A stretch of 64,000 nucleotides of DNA from the NCBI RefSeq assembly GCF_003856835.1, contig NZ_CP034145.1:2480001-2544000 (forward strand), in the 5' to 3' direction. Shown here piece after piece: positions 1 through 8,507 of this stretch (positions are counted from its first letter, which is position 1; every line of letters starts with the position of its first letter). Source of the stretch: Haloplanus aerogenes. Its GTDB lineage: Archaea > Halobacteriota > Halobacteria > Halobacteriales > Haloferacaceae. The translations under genes and the position numbers were made by a program. The notes under the pieces are model-generated. The model did no database searches. It had not been told where the DNA came from and saw only the letters and a list, made by a program, of their open reading frames with translations.

Positions 1-749
1 CCGAGGATGTTGCTGCCGGCCCCGATAACGACGTGATCACCGATGTCGGGATGGCGCTTGTAGTCTTTCGCCAGCATGTGCTCCTCGCCCTCCTCCTCCT
101 CGAAGTGGAGGGCACCGAGCGTCACGTTCTGGTAGATTCGGACCCAGTCACCGACCGTGGCCGTCTCGCCGATCACGACCCCGGTCCCGTGATCGACGAA
201 GAAGTAGTCGCCAATCTCCGCACCCGGGTGGATGTCGATACCCGTCTCGCTTTTTGCGTACTCGGCGAGTTCGCGTGCGTACTGGAAGTGCTCCGCCTCG
301 TAGAGGACGTGTGCAATCCGGTGGATCAGGATGGCGTGAAACCCGGGATACGACCGAATGATCTCACAGTAGCTCTTCGCCGCGGGATCGCCCTTGTACG
401 CGGCCTCGACGTCACGCTTGAGGGTGTCCCGAATCGTCGGCAATCGGTCGAGCGTCCCGTCGACGATTGCGGTCAGGTCGTCCGCGCCGCGATCCGAGTA
501 GGCCGTGATGCCTTTCTGGATGCACGTCCCGAGCCTGTTCAAGCGGTTGCGAGTTTCGGCCGGATCGTCGAGCAGGTCCGTCCCGTTCCAGCACAGGGGG
601 AACAGAAGCTGTTTGAGGAGGAGTGGTTCGTCACGCAGGAAATCGCGGCGTGGATACTCCCGCGAGTCGTCAGTCGGGAACGGCGAGTCGTCCGCTCGAT
701 AGGCGTCGACGAGTTCGTCGTGAGTGTCGCCGGTGTAATCGTATCCCAT
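1..749 (-). CDS. cysE: Serine O-acetyltransferase, 3' part beyond window
   Basis: Transfers acetyl from acetyl-CoA to L-serine to give O-acetylserine, the acceptor for sulfide in cysteine synthesis; a cytosolic enzyme. The frame is open from ATG at 749 to the left edge (249 residues seen, C-terminus missing). An alpha-helical N-terminal half of about 165 residues is followed by left-handed beta-helix hexapeptides, including DIHPGAEIGDYFFVDHGTG and VVIGETATVGDWV, the signature of CysE/EpsC; the His of VDHGTG is the expected catalytic base. The long N-terminal part fits the EpsC-like subgroup. The ATG is chosen because MGYDYTGDTHDEL is the first in-frame methionine before a typical acidic haloarchaeal N-terminus. 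Family assignment is secure; pathway context lies outside the window. Confidence 0.93.
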   Translation of the reverse strand, partial: MGYDYTGDTHDELVDAYRADDSPFPTDDSREYPRRDFLRDEPLLLKQLLFPLCWNGTDLLDDPAETRNRLNRLGTCIQKGITAYSDRGADDLTAIVDGTLDRLPTIRDTLKRDVEAAYKGDPAAKSYCEIIRSYPGFHAILIHRIAHVLYEAEHFQYARELAEYAKSETGIDIHPGAEIGDYFFVDHGTGVVIGETATVGDWVRIYQNVTLGALHFEEEEGEEHMLAKDYKRHPDIGDHVVIGAGSNIL

Positions 750-804
750 TTGTGTGGCTGTTGTCGCTGTCGAGTAAAGTAGTTCTGCTACGTCACCCCC
801 CGCC

Positions 805-1209
805 TCAGAAGACGGCACCGCAGTTCGCGCAGTCGTCGGCGTCGAGACCGATCCGTGACTTGCAGTTGCTACAGTACCCCCGGGACCCGCTCCGAAGGAC
901 GCGCGCGACCACGACGTCGTCGTCCTCGTCGAGCGGTTCGCCACACTCGGCACAGTAGTTCGGCGCGCCCTCGTGGTTCGTCGAACACGCTGGACAGCGG
1001 CGGAACCGCTCGGGGTCGTCGTCGTCGACCGTGTCGGCCGCGCTCCCGGCGACCACCACGTAGATCAGGAGGCCGATGAGCCCCGTGAAGAACGTAAGCA
1101 ATCCCCACAGGAACCCGGATCGACCCCGGTCCATGGCGTGAATGCCGACGCCGACGGAAAGGGCGGTCCAGAACAGGAGGGCGACGACAGCGATGACCTC
1201 ACTGGCCAT
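805..1209 (-). CDS. Membrane protein with two C-terminal zinc ribbons
   Basis: 134 residues, starting at the methionine of MASEVIAVVALLFW; an upstream ATG in the same frame would add a basic, atypical extension. Two hydrophobic helices (about residues 3-22 and 28-50) are followed by an acidic linker and two CxxC...CxxC modules: CPAC/CAEC around residues 71-89 and CSNC/CANC at the C-terminus. The layout suggests a small membrane-anchored protein with a cytosolic double zinc ribbon, a common haloarchaeal type. No enzyme function can be assigned; it may act in protein-protein or nucleic-acid contacts at the membrane. It is convergent with the serine acetyltransferase upstream region and divergent from the kinase at 1289. 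Confidence 0.8.
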   Translation of the reverse strand: MASEVIAVVALLFWTALSVGVGIHAMDRGRSGFLWGLLTFFTGLIGLLIYVVVAGSAADTVDDDDPERFRRCPACSTNHEGAPNYCAECGEPLDEDDDVVVARVLRSGSRGYCSNCKSRIGLDADDCANCGAVF

Positions 1210-1288
1210 GCGCGGGAGACGGCCCGCCGCGCCGAAAGGTCTTGCCCCGACCAATGATATATGCCCGCCGACGGCGTAGGAGCGTTCG

Positions 1289-2086
1289 ATGGAAGTCCGG
1301 CGGTTCCTCCGCGGTCGGATCGACGACGACCGCCTCAACCGGGTGATCACGGAAATCGCGGACCGGTACGGCCGCGAGGAGCCGTCGGTTCGCTATCTCG
1401 ACGCCGACAACTGGCTCTCGACACCGCTCGTCCTCGACGAGGACCTCTTCGTGAAAGTCATCTCCAAACAGAACTCGCTGGTCCACGCGCTCATCACGAC
1501 CGGCCGCAACCTCGGCGTCTTCTCGGCGGGCACGGAGGGCTTTTTCGAGCATTTCGGCACGCCGTACGGGATGGCGAAACACGAACTCGAGGCGACCGAG
1601 CAGATGCGTGAGATCGGGGTGAACGCACCCGAACCCCTCGAAGCGCTAGAGATCGACGGCCTCGGCGTGGTCATCCTCGAATATCTCCCCGAGTTTCGGC
1701 CGCTCGACGAACTGGACCAGGAAGCCGAACGCGAACTCGCGCCGAAACTGTTCGAGGCACTCCGGACGATGCACGACCACGGCCTCGCCCACGGCGACCT
1801 CCGGGCGGAGAACGTCCTCATCCTCGACGGCGACCTCTACTTCATCGACGCGACGAACGTCGGCTCCGAGAGCCGAGACGACGCCCGGTCGTACGACGCG
1901 GCGTGTGGGCTGGCGGCGCTCGAACCGCTGATCGGCGCGACGGCGACCGTCGACGCCGCCGCGACAGTCTACACGCCCGAGGAACTACTCGACGCCCGCG
2001 ACTTCCTCGACTTCGTCAACATCCGCCCGGATCACGACTTCGACGCCGCGGCGCTCAAGGGCGAGATCGAGAAACGCGCGGCGTAA
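1289..2086 (+). CDS. RIO/ABC1-like atypical protein kinase
   Basis: 265-residue kinase-like protein. A candidate ATP-anchoring Lys lies in FVKVISK (K57), the catalytic loop reads HGDLRAEN (D170, N175) and the metal-binding Asp lies in FIDATN (D187), the short-loop arrangement of RIO and ABC1/ADCK-type kinases. The small size and lack of the substrate-binding lobe of eukaryotic-type kinases fit the RIO-like group. All key residues appear present, so activity (ATPase or Ser phosphorylation) is likely, but the substrate is unknown; classical RIO kinases act in small-subunit maturation. It stands alone, divergent from the zinc-ribbon protein. The next 220 bp hold no convincing gene. Confidence 0.75.
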   Translation: MEVRRFLRGRIDDDRLNRVITEIADRYGREEPSVRYLDADNWLSTPLVLDEDLFVKVISKQNSLVHALITTGRNLGVFSAGTEGFFEHFGTPYGMAKHELEATEQMREIGVNAPEPLEALEIDGLGVVILEYLPEFRPLDELDQEAERELAPKLFEALRTMHDHGLAHGDLRAENVLILDGDLYFIDATNVGSESRDDARSYDAACGLAALEPLIGATATVDAAATVYTPEELLDARDFLDFVNIRPDHDFDAAALKGEIEKRAA

Positions 2087-2309
2087 CGCGGTGCGTGGAA
2101 CGGGTAGACGAAACGAGAGGTGGTGGCGGAACGGGACGAGGTGAACCCGGATCGCCCCCGCCGGGCAAAGGCGATCCGGGTCCGAGTCGGGCCGGGGCGA
2201 GCGACGACGTGGTGGAGTTGTTGATGCCGAGTCTCGACGAGAAAAGCGTCGATGCGTCGGCAAGCATGGATAACGGCCTCTGGGTCATAAACCCACCGGC
2301 ACCGGCGGA

Positions 2310-3119
2310 TTAGTCGCGGCGGTCGCGGAGCGCCGGGAACTCCTCGCGGACCGACTCGATCCGATCCGGATCGATATCGGCGACGACGAGCGTCGGGTCG
2401 TCGCCCGCACTCGCGAGCGTCGTCCCCCACGGATCGTAGACGGTCGACCGCCCGAGTACCGTCGCGTCCTCGAACTCGGCCGCGCCGTTCACGGCGGCGA
2501 CGTACGTGAGGTTCTCGATGGCGCGTGCCCGGGCGAGCGTCTCCCAGTGTTCGACCCGGGGGTACGGCCACGCGCTCGGGACGCAGACGAGCGACACGCC
2601 CTGATCCGCCAGCCGGCGGTAGAGTTCGGGGAAGCGGAGGTCGTAACACGTCGACATGCCGACGGTGAAGCCCTCGAAGTCGACGATCGAGAGGTGTTCG
2701 CCGGGGGTGAGCAGGCGCGCCTCCGCGGATTCGTAGCCGAAGAGGTGGTGTTTGCGGTAGACGGCGCGGCGCGTCCCGTCGCGGTCGTAGAAGACGCAGG
2801 TGTTCGCCAGCCCCTCCGCTTCCGGCACGTCGACGCCGGCGTCGGCGCTGGCTTCGAGGTCCTCGACGTGACTACCCGCCAGCAAGCCGACGCCGTGGTC
2901 GGCGGCCATATCGGAGAGCCGACCGAACGTCGGCCCGTCCAGTCCCTCGGCGGCGCGGGCGTACGACTCGAACGCGAAGAAGCCGACGGTGAACAGTTCG
3001 GGGAGCGCAACCATGTCGGCGCCGCGAGCGGCGGCGTCGGCGATGGCCGTCTCCGCACGGTCGAGGTTCTCGCTCACGTCGCCGGCGGTCTGGTCGAGTT
3101 GGGCGAGTGCGATCTTCAT
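2310..3119 (-). CDS. Carbon-nitrogen hydrolase (nitrilase superfamily)
   Basis: 269-residue amidohydrolase of the nitrilase superfamily, acting on C-N bonds of amides. The catalytic triad is visible: E41 in ALPELF, K123 in YRKHHLF and C158 in STCYDLRFPELYR. Length is normal for the omega-amidase/Nit2-like branch, and the TCYDLRFPE box favours that branch over true nitrilases; a deaminated-glutamate or omega-amide repair role is an inference. The start ATG overlaps the stop of a 32-codon ORF (ATGA at 3116-3119), suggesting translational coupling. Substrate is not determinable from sequence. Confidence 0.88.
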   Translation of the reverse strand: MKIALAQLDQTAGDVSENLDRAETAIADAAARGADMVALPELFTVGFFAFESYARAAEGLDGPTFGRLSDMAADHGVGLLAGSHVEDLEASADAGVDVPEAEGLANTCVFYDRDGTRRAVYRKHHLFGYESAEARLLTPGEHLSIVDFEGFTVGMSTCYDLRFPELYRRLADQGVSLVCVPSAWPYPRVEHWETLARARAIENLTYVAAVNGAAEFEDATVLGRSTVYDPWGTTLASAGDDPTLVVADIDPDRIESVREEFPALRDRRD

Positions 3120-3214
3120 GCTGTGAGTTCGAGGTCGCGTCTGAGCGCCGGTTCGAGGGTGGTGAGTTCGTCGTCGGGGCGTCTCTCGAACGCCCGCCGG
3201 ACACGAACAGTCAT
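3116..3214 (-). CDS. 32-aa ORF coupled to the nitrilase gene
   Basis: MTVRVRRAFERRPDDELTTL... encodes 32 residues and ends in an ATGA overlap with the nitrilase start. An A/T stretch (tcaaaaattc, about 3237-3246) lies some 26 bp upstream of its ATG, the normal TATA distance in haloarchaea, so a leaderless transcript would begin at this ORF rather than at the nitrilase gene. This argues that it is translated, either as a micro-protein or as a device to deliver ribosomes to the downstream start. No domain is recognisable; the composition is charged and non-membrane. It could be chance. Confidence 0.4.
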   Translation of the reverse strand: MTVRVRRAFERRPDDELTTLEPALRRDLELTA

Positions 3215-3257
3215 ACGATGTGGTCCCGTCGAACCCTCAAAAATTCGTGGGGTACGG

Positions 3258-3482
3258 TCAGCCTTGCGTGACGCGCCACGTCGTCGACCGGGCGCGCCCC
3301 CACTTCTCGATTTCGACGTCCTCGGACTTCTCGGCCAGTCGCGGGAGTCGGGAGCCCACCTGTTTGGCCGTCAGCCCGATAGCGTCGGCGATGTTTTTCG
3401 CGCGGAAGTAGCGTTCACCCCGGGAGACGCTGTCGTGGAGGTACGCGAGGATCCGCCGTTCCTCTTCGGTCAGGGAGGTCAT
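3258..3482 (-). CDS. Small winged-helix protein (haloarchaeal)
   Basis: 74 residues, MTSLTEEERRILAYLHDSVS..., with a predicted helix-turn-helix (residues 21-55, including NIADAIGLTAKQVGSRLPRL) and a short C-terminal wing ending in STTWRVTQG. This matches small haloarchaeal single-domain wHTH proteins of DUF7123 type as I remember them (name not checked). The role is probably DNA binding as a homodimer. It is monocistronic, with an A/T-rich promoter-like patch at about 3505-3520 (cttaactcttt). Regulated genes are unknown. Confidence 0.72.
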   Translation of the reverse strand: MTSLTEEERRILAYLHDSVSRGERYFRAKNIADAIGLTAKQVGSRLPRLAEKSEDVEIEKWGRARSTTWRVTQG

Positions 3483-3628
3483 CGTTCACCACCGTTAGGG
3501 GATTCATGCTCTTAACTCTTTCAAGGACGACCCGCGAATGGACGGACGTATCAGCGCCGTCGGGACTGGTTACCGCCGGTGCACCCGAATGGCAGCGAAC
3601 CGGCGGAAATGACTGACGACTGGCCGTA

Positions 3629-3811
3629 TCAGGCGTACGCCTGCACCGCCACGATGGAGAGCAGGGCGGCCACGATGGCGAGGGCGAACCCGCCAGCTTT
3701 CGTCAACTGTCCCGGCGCGGCCAGCATCGCCAGCGCGCCCACGACGGCGAGAATACCGAACAGCACGCCGAATCCCACTCCTTTGTCCGTCTCGACGGCG
3801 TCGAGTGCCAT
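3629..3811 (-). CDS. 60-aa two-helix membrane protein
   Basis: 60 residues from ATG at 3811. After a short charged N-terminus ([13 protein letters not shown]) come two hydrophobic helices, about residues 13-33 and 40-58, separated by PGQLTKAGG. It resembles tiny haloarchaeal membrane proteins classed as DUFs (possibly DUF7525; not verified). No function can be given. It is divergent from the acyl-CoA dehydrogenase, 85 bp apart. The longer frame upstream of this methionine runs into the dehydrogenase promoter and coding region and is rejected. Confidence 0.65.
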   Translation of the reverse strand: MALDAVETDKGVGFGVLFGILAVVGALAMLAAPGQLTKAGGFALAIVAALLSIVAVQAYA

Positions 3812-3896
3812 ACACGCAGGGTTCGACGGGGAGAACTTAGCCCCTTCGGTGGCTGGAACGGCCAACAGTATTACCCCCGGCCGCCATACGCCCGCT

Positions 3897-5036
3897 ATGG
3901 ACTTCAGCCTCTCCGCCGAGCAGTCCCAGATCCGCGAGATGGTCGCCGAGTTCGTCGACGAGGAGATCGTCCCCGTCGCGGGCGAAATCGACGAGACCGA
4001 CGAGTTCCCCCACGACTTGATCGACGAGATGGCCGAATTGGGGCTGATGGGCATGCCCTTCGACGAGGAGTACGGCGGTGCCGGCCTCGACTATCACTCC
4101 TACGCCGCCGCGCTTGCAGAGATCAGCCGAGGGAGCGGCGGTCTCGGCACCGTCGTCGCGGCCCACACCAGCCTCGCGGGTGGGATGCTGGACTCGTTCG
4201 CCTCCTCGGAACAGAAAGAGCGCTTCCTGACGCCGCTGAACGATGGAACCGACATCGGCGCGTTCGCGCTCTCGGAGGCGGGCGCGGGAAGCGACGTGCC
4301 CGCCATGGAGACGACCGCCGTCCGCGACGGCGACGAATACGTGATCGACGGCGAGAAACTCTGGATTTCGAACGGCTCCGTCGCGGACACGGTCGTCCTG
4401 TTCGCCAAGACCGACCCCGACGCGGGCCGGAAAGGTATCTCCGCCTTCGTCGTCCGCCCCGACGAGGACGACGGCTTCCACGTCGAAGGGACGGAACACA
4501 AACTGGGCGACAAAGGGTGTCCGACGGCGGAACTCCGCTTCGCCGACCTCCGGGTGCCAGCCGACCGTCGCCTCGGTGACGAGGGCGACGGCTTCGTGCA
4601 GGCGTTGAAGACGCTCAACGCGGGACGAATCACCATCGCCGCCCGCGGCGTCGGCATCGCGCAGGCGGCGCTGGACGAGGCGGTCGCCTACGCGAACGAA
4701 CGCGAGCAGTTCGGCCAGCCCATCGGCGACTTCCAGGCTGTCGGCCACAAACTCGCGGACATGGACACGAAAGTGGAGGCGGCCCGCCTGCTCATGCACT
4801 ACGCGGCCGACCGGAAGATCCGGGGGAAACGCTTCGTCAAGGAGGCGGCACAGGCCAAACTCTACGCCAGCGAGGTGAGCCGGGAGGTCGCCAACGAGGC
4901 GATCCAGATCCACGGCGGCTACGGCTACACGAAGGACTTCCCGGTCGAACGCTTCTACCGCGACGCCAAACTCAACGAGATCTACGAGGGAACCAGCGAA
5001 ATCCTCCGCAACACCATCGCGGACGAGGTGCGGTAA
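3897..5036 (+). CDS. Acyl-CoA dehydrogenase
   Basis: 379-residue flavoprotein that introduces a trans-2 double bond into acyl-CoA and passes electrons to ETF. The three family domains are present: alpha-helical N-terminal domain (1-115), beta-barrel with the FAD/substrate motif [10 protein letters not shown] (about 125-135) and FAD-proximal WISNGS, and C-terminal helical domain with [19 protein letters not shown]. The catalytic Glu lies in IYEGTSEI near the C-terminus, the short/medium-chain placement. MDFSLSAEQ at 3897 is the natural start; the longer open frame upstream is non-coding. Haloarchaea use several paralogues in beta-oxidation or branched-chain amino acid degradation; chain-length preference cannot be read. 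Confidence 0.94.
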   Translation: MDFSLSAEQSQIREMVAEFVDEEIVPVAGEIDETDEFPHDLIDEMAELGLMGMPFDEEYGGAGLDYHSYAAALAEISRGSGGLGTVVAAHTSLAGGMLDSFASSEQKERFLTPLNDGTDIGAFALSEAGAGSDVPAMETTAVRDGDEYVIDGEKLWISNGSVADTVVLFAKTDPDAGRKGISAFVVRPDEDDGFHVEGTEHKLGDKGCPTAELRFADLRVPADRRLGDEGDGFVQALKTLNAGRITIAARGVGIAQAALDEAVAYANEREQFGQPIGDFQAVGHKLADMDTKVEAARLLMHYAADRKIRGKRFVKEAAQAKLYASEVSREVANEAIQIHGGYGYTKDFPVERFYRDAKLNEIYEGTSEILRNTIADEVR

Positions 5037-5074
5037 CCGGAAGCTTCGACTGGCCGGCGTCCCGACGGGTGGAC

Positions 5075-5377
5075 ATGACCGACTCCGGCGACGATAGTGG
5101 CGGTGTGACGGGGACGACGACCGACGACGATGTCACCGCGCGCTACTACGAGACTGGCGGCGAGCGTGTCCTCACGTTCGAATTGGACGGCCGGCACGCC
5201 ACCCTCGCACAGAACAGCGAGGGGTACGCGATGTTGGCCGTCCGCCGCGCTCCCGACGGCGACGAACTCGAGCGCTACTACGGCTTCGACATGGCGCTCG
5301 ACCACGCGGCCGAACTGCTCGGGGTGCGTCCGGCGGCCCTGCCGGTGCCGGACGAGGCGAGCGACATGGGGATGTGA
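5075..5377 (+). CDS. Haloarchaeal conserved protein (DUF7111-like)
   Basis: About 100 residues from ATG at 5075 (a GTG two codons earlier is possible). An acidic, Thr-rich N-terminus leads into TARYYETGGERVLTFELDG and a mixed alpha/beta body ending ALPVPDEASDMGM. No catalytic motif, signal or membrane segment is visible. It resembles small soluble haloarchaeal proteins of unknown function, probably those named DUF7111 (from memory, unverified). It follows the dehydrogenase by about 40 bp on the same strand but has its own upstream spacing; it is convergent with the archaetidylserine synthase gene. Confidence 0.65.
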   Translation: MTDSGDDSGGVTGTTTDDDVTARYYETGGERVLTFELDGRHATLAQNSEGYAMLAVRRAPDGDELERYYGFDMALDHAAELLGVRPAALPVPDEASDMGM

Positions 5378-5380
5378 GGA

Positions 5381-6058
5381 TCAGGTCCAGTAGAAGCGCG
5401 GTCCGAGGAACAGGTAGGCGAGCGCGAGAAAGAGCAGGGCGAAGGCGAACACCTCGCCGGGGCGCCCGCGGAGGAAGATGGCGAGCACCTGCACGACACC
5501 CATCACGATGGCGTCCTGCGGGTGAAGGTCCGGGTACGTGATCTGTGTCACCATGAGCGCCGCAAGCAGTCCGGAGAGGGCGACGAGGAGGCCGGGACCG
5601 ACGAAACCGGCGAGTACGCCCGCCGAGAGGACGGTCGCCGCGAGCGTCGACGGGACGCCCTTGGTCTCCGAGGCGTCGCTGTCGTAGGCCGTGTAGAGGC
5701 CGAGACGGGTGACCGCCATGGCGACGTAAATAGCGGGCAGGAGAAGCGCGAGGCCGTACTTGACCGGGTCGCCCCCGACCGTCCACGCGTCCGCCGCTCG
5801 CGAGGAGACGAGCAGGGCTGGCGCGACGCCGAAGGAGGCCACGTCGGCGAGCGAGTCGAGATACGGGCCGGCGAGCGTCCCGCCCCGTTTGCGGGCGATG
5901 ACTCCGTCAAGGCCGTCGAGGACGGCCGCGAGCAGGACGATCCGGGCAGCGAGCCCCGCGTCCCGCGTCGCGACGAACGCCGCTAAAAATCCGAGCATCG
6001 CGTTGCCCACCGTCACGGCGTCCGCGAGGCCGAGTCGCCCGACGAACCGCGGTTGCAT
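5381..6058 (-). CDS. pssA: CDP-alcohol phosphatidyltransferase, archaetidylserine synthase
   Basis: 225-residue polytopic enzyme joining a CDP-activated archaeol to serine. The CDP-alcohol transferase signature is complete: DG(2)AR(8)G(3)D(3)D, seen as DGVIAR then GPYLDSLADVASFG at about residues 51-75; these Asp residues bind Mg2+ and the CDP group. About six membrane helices follow. Length and the first helix (VTVGNAMLGFLAAF) fit the haloarchaeal archaetidylserine synthase linked to archaeosortase-dependent C-terminal lipid anchoring of surface proteins. That link is family knowledge; no sortase or decarboxylase gene is in the window. It is divergent from the halocyanin gene over about 100 bp. 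Confidence 0.86.
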   Translation of the reverse strand: MQPRFVGRLGLADAVTVGNAMLGFLAAFVATRDAGLAARIVLLAAVLDGLDGVIARKRGGTLAGPYLDSLADVASFGVAPALLVSSRAADAWTVGGDPVKYGLALLLPAIYVAMAVTRLGLYTAYDSDASETKGVPSTLAATVLSAGVLAGFVGPGLLVALSGLLAALMVTQITYPDLHPQDAIVMGVVQVLAIFLRGRPGEVFAFALLFLALAYLFLGPRFYWT

Positions 6059-6155
6059 AGTCGCTCACTCTCCCACCGCGGATTTACGTCTTTATATCGT
6101 CCGTTTCGATCCGCGAACCAGTCTGCATATATCCGTCGACCACCGAGAGCCGCGT

Positions 6156-6572
6156 ATGCGCAGACGTCGGGTACTCGCGACGCTCGGATCGGCACTCGCT
6201 GCTGGGAGTGCCGGCTGTACCGCCGTCGGAACGCTCGGCGGCGTCGACGGCGACGTGGGCATGACCGCGGTGGCGTTCGAACCCGCGACGATCACGGTCG
6301 GTGTCGGCGACGAGGTCGTCTGGTACAACAACAGCGCCCGCGCTCACTCGATCACCGCCTACGAGGACGGCATCCCTGAGGACGCCGCGTACTTCGCGAC
6401 CGGAGGGTACGACTCCGAGAGCGCCGCCCGCGAGGCGTGGGACGGCATGCACGGCGCCATCACCAACGGCCAACAGTACGCCCACACGTTCGAGGTGCCC
6501 GGCACCTACAACTACTTCTGTATTCCCCACGAGCGGGCGGGGATGGTCGGACGGGTCGTCGTCGAGGAGTAG
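6156..6572 (+). CDS. Halocyanin-like blue copper lipoprotein
   Basis: 138-residue exported cupredoxin. The N-terminus MRRRRVLATLG carries a twin-arginine-type signal and a lipobox AGSAGC with C21 as lipid-attachment site. The type-1 copper ligands are visible: H64 (ARAHS), C122 (NYFCIPH), H125 and M130 (AGMVG). Only one cupredoxin domain is present, so it should be a single-electron carrier on the outer face of the membrane, like halocyanin of Natronomonas. Its redox partners are unknown. A TATA-like gcatatatcc precedes the start by about 26 bp, consistent with a leaderless mRNA. Confidence 0.9.
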   Translation: MRRRRVLATLGSALAAGSAGCTAVGTLGGVDGDVGMTAVAFEPATITVGVGDEVVWYNNSARAHSITAYEDGIPEDAAYFATGGYDSESAAREAWDGMHGAITNGQQYAHTFEVPGTYNYFCIPHERAGMVGRVVVEE

Positions 6573-6631
6573 CAGTCGCTCGGTGGCGTCGCCATCGCCG
6601 TCACGGTCACCGTCGCTGACGCTGGCGTCGC

Positions 6632-7492
6632 TCAGGTGTCGACGACTCTGATCCGCCGAACGTCCGCGACGGACACACCGTAGACGGTCGATAGCACGTC
6701 GACCGCGACGCGCGCGACGGACTCCACGTCGACGTCGCCCGGCGCCCGCCCGGAGCTGAACGTGACGATTTCGCCTGCCGGATACGACTCCCTCACGTCG
6801 ATCTGGTGTCCGTACTCGTCGGCGAGCCGCTCCGCGGCGGCGGCGGCCGCCTCGCTCAACCCAGTCAGGTTGTGCTGGTCCCACATGTTGATCTGGTAGT
6901 GGGCATCGGTGACGCCCTCGTGTTCGAACTCGACGTTGGCGAAGGCGTCCCCCTCGTTTTCGAGGTGTCGGTGGAGGCGGCGGACGCCGTCGATCAGATC
7001 AGCGGGTGCCGCTGGCCCACCTCCCGTGTCGGGCTGGGCGGCGTCACCAGCCTCGTCCCGACGAGGGTCGTCGAGATACTCGTCGAGGATGTCACGAGCG
7101 TCCGCGTCCAGCAACAGCGACGCTAACTGGTCACCCGCGATCAACTTCACGTTCAGACTCGCTGCGACTTCGCGCGCCCGTTCCGTGAAGTCACTCGTCG
7201 TGACGACCACCACCGTATCCACGTTTCCAAACTGCTGTTTTAGGCTGCTATACTGCTGGATGTCCGGACTTCCGACGTTGTTCCCACGGGCGTATCGTTT
7301 CGCCTGTATGAGCTGTTTTCGTGGGAACGGGTCGTCTTTCTCCGCGACGACATCGACGCCACCGTCGTTCGACCCCGTGGTGATCGTCGTCTCCCATCCG
7401 CGCAGGCGCCACAGATCCGCGACCACGCGTTCGAAGTCGTATGCGTCGATGTCATGCAGGTCGTCGAGAACGTCGTCCGGAGTCGGGCCCAT
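6632..7492 (-). CDS. Solitary Mrr-type restriction endonuclease-like protein
   Basis: 286 residues from MGPTPDDVLDDL. The N-terminal domain (about 15-125) is a PD-(D/E)xK Mrr fold: YDFERVVADLWRLRGWE, then SNDGGVDVV (D47) and the QAK core (Q63-K65) in LIQAKRYARG. All expected catalytic residues are there. The C-terminal part (about 150-286) is an alpha/beta domain I do not recognise (SYPAGEIVTFSSGRAPGDV...). No methyltransferase or specificity gene is adjacent, so this is either a type IV, modification-dependent nuclease or a DNA-repair protein; many haloarchaea carry such orphans. The longer upstream frame lacks a good start. Confidence 0.8.
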   Translation of the reverse strand: MGPTPDDVLDDLHDIDAYDFERVVADLWRLRGWETTITTGSNDGGVDVVAEKDDPFPRKQLIQAKRYARGNNVGSPDIQQYSSLKQQFGNVDTVVVVTTSDFTERAREVAASLNVKLIAGDQLASLLLDADARDILDEYLDDPRRDEAGDAAQPDTGGGPAAPADLIDGVRRLHRHLENEGDAFANVEFEHEGVTDAHYQINMWDQHNLTGLSEAAAAAAERLADEYGHQIDVRESYPAGEIVTFSSGRAPGDVDVESVARVAVDVLSTVYGVSVADVRRIRVVDT

Positions 7493-7639
7493 GGAGTGGC
7501 GGATGGTTCGGGGACAGTCCCTAAACGGTACGGATTCCGCGCCGGGGAGATATCGACGCCGACGCGGCTCGCTCACCCGATAGTCGTGAGCGGGGCTACT
7601 CGTCGCTCGGCGACGGCTCAAAAGAGGCGTGTGTTCGAA

Positions 7640-8281
7640 TTACTCCTCGACGGCGACGTCTTCTTCGTCCACGTCGACGGCGGCTTCTTCCTCGGCGGCG
7701 ACCTCTTCGGGTCGCGCTTCGAGGGTGAGCTTCTGGATCTCGACCCGGCGAAGCGGGTAGACCGTCTTGGCGTCGCCGTAGATGGCCGAGGAGAGTCGGC
7801 CCTCGACGGCGCTCTCGACGAAGGACTGGAAGTCGCGTTCGGCGGCGGCGTCCTCGATGATGTCGATCATGATCCGACGGATGGCCTGCTCCTGACTGCG
7901 GTCGGCCTTCTTCGTCGTGAACGCGACGGGCTGGACGCGGACGCGGTAGTCGTCCGTCGTCAGCACCGTGATCGTCGCGTCGATCTTCGAGGCGCCGCGG
8001 CGCACGAGGCTCCGCAGGTAGTCCCGCGTGAGTTCGTGCTTCACGAACTCCGTGTAGGCGGCGTCCGAGCCCACGTCCGTGATCTTGAACGTGAGTTTGG
8101 TGTTGTTCGCCCCGGCGTCGTCAGTGAGTTCGCCGAGGGTCGTTTCGATCGTTCGTCCGATGACTTTCTCCGGTTCGTCGGCAACCGTCTGGCCGAGTTC
8201 CGCCCGGTCGTACTGCTCCGGGGCGAAGATGGTGTACCAGCGCTTGCCGCGTTTCTGCTTGGATACTGAACGTTCACTCAT
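7640..8281 (-). CDS. rps3ae: 30S ribosomal protein S3Ae (eS1)
   Basis: 213 residues, MSERSVSKQKRGKRWYTIFAP..., the archaeal/eukaryotic small-subunit protein eS1/S3Ae, located near the platform and mRNA exit. The conserved N-terminal basic tract and KWYTI-type motif, the core with HELTRDYLRSLVRRG and the very acidic C-terminal tail (AAEEEAAVDVDEEDVAVEE) fit halophilic versions. The start ATG at 8281 overlaps the end of pcc1 by 8 bp, making this the last gene of the rps15 operon. An in-frame upstream methionine is less likely because it would overlap pcc1 deeply. Confidence 0.96.
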   Translation of the reverse strand: MSERSVSKQKRGKRWYTIFAPEQYDRAELGQTVADEPEKVIGRTIETTLGELTDDAGANNTKLTFKITDVGSDAAYTEFVKHELTRDYLRSLVRRGASKIDATITVLTTDDYRVRVQPVAFTTKKADRSQEQAIRRIMIDIIEDAAAERDFQSFVESAVEGRLSSAIYGDAKTVYPLRRVEIQKLTLEARPEEVAAEEEAAVDVDEEDVAVEE

Positions 8282-8507
8282 GGTTGTCGTGTTCGCGTGC
8301 TGTTCGTGCAACGGTCTCCGCGACCGTCAGGTTCACCACGTAGTCGTCCACGGTCGACTGCAGTCCGCCCGCAGTCTCGCGTTCGATGGTCGTGCGGACG
8401 ACGTCGTCCGACACGTCCGTCGACATCGACGGCGTGTTGTCCGGCCGGAGTGCGGCCGCAATCGTCGCCGCGTGGTCGTGTGTCGTCTCGACGCGAGCGC
8501 GCTTCAT
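8274..8507 (-). CDS. pcc1: KEOPS complex subunit Pcc1
   Basis: 77 residues, MKRARVETTHDHAATIAAAL..., a small alpha/beta dimerisation subunit of KEOPS, which makes N6-threonylcarbamoyladenosine at position 37 of ANN-decoding tRNAs with Kae1, Bud32 and Cgi121. Length and pattern fit archaeal Pcc1: a first strand RARVETTHD, the central TTIERETAGGLQSTVDDYVVNL, and a helix VAETVARTAREHD. It is overlapped by 4 bp (ATGA) by the RecJ-like gene upstream and by 8 bp with rps3ae downstream, so it is translationally coupled. The linkage rps15-recJ-pcc1-rps3ae is, to my knowledge, common in haloarchaea. Confidence 0.9.
   Translation of the reverse strand: MKRARVETTHDHAATIAAALRPDNTPSMSTDVSDDVVRTTIERETAGGLQSTVDDYVVNLTVAETVARTAREHDNHE

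Noticed and set aside
33-782. 249-codon plus-strand frame at the left edge
   Set aside because: It is antisense to the serine acetyltransferase, whose minus-strand reading carries clear hexapeptide motifs.
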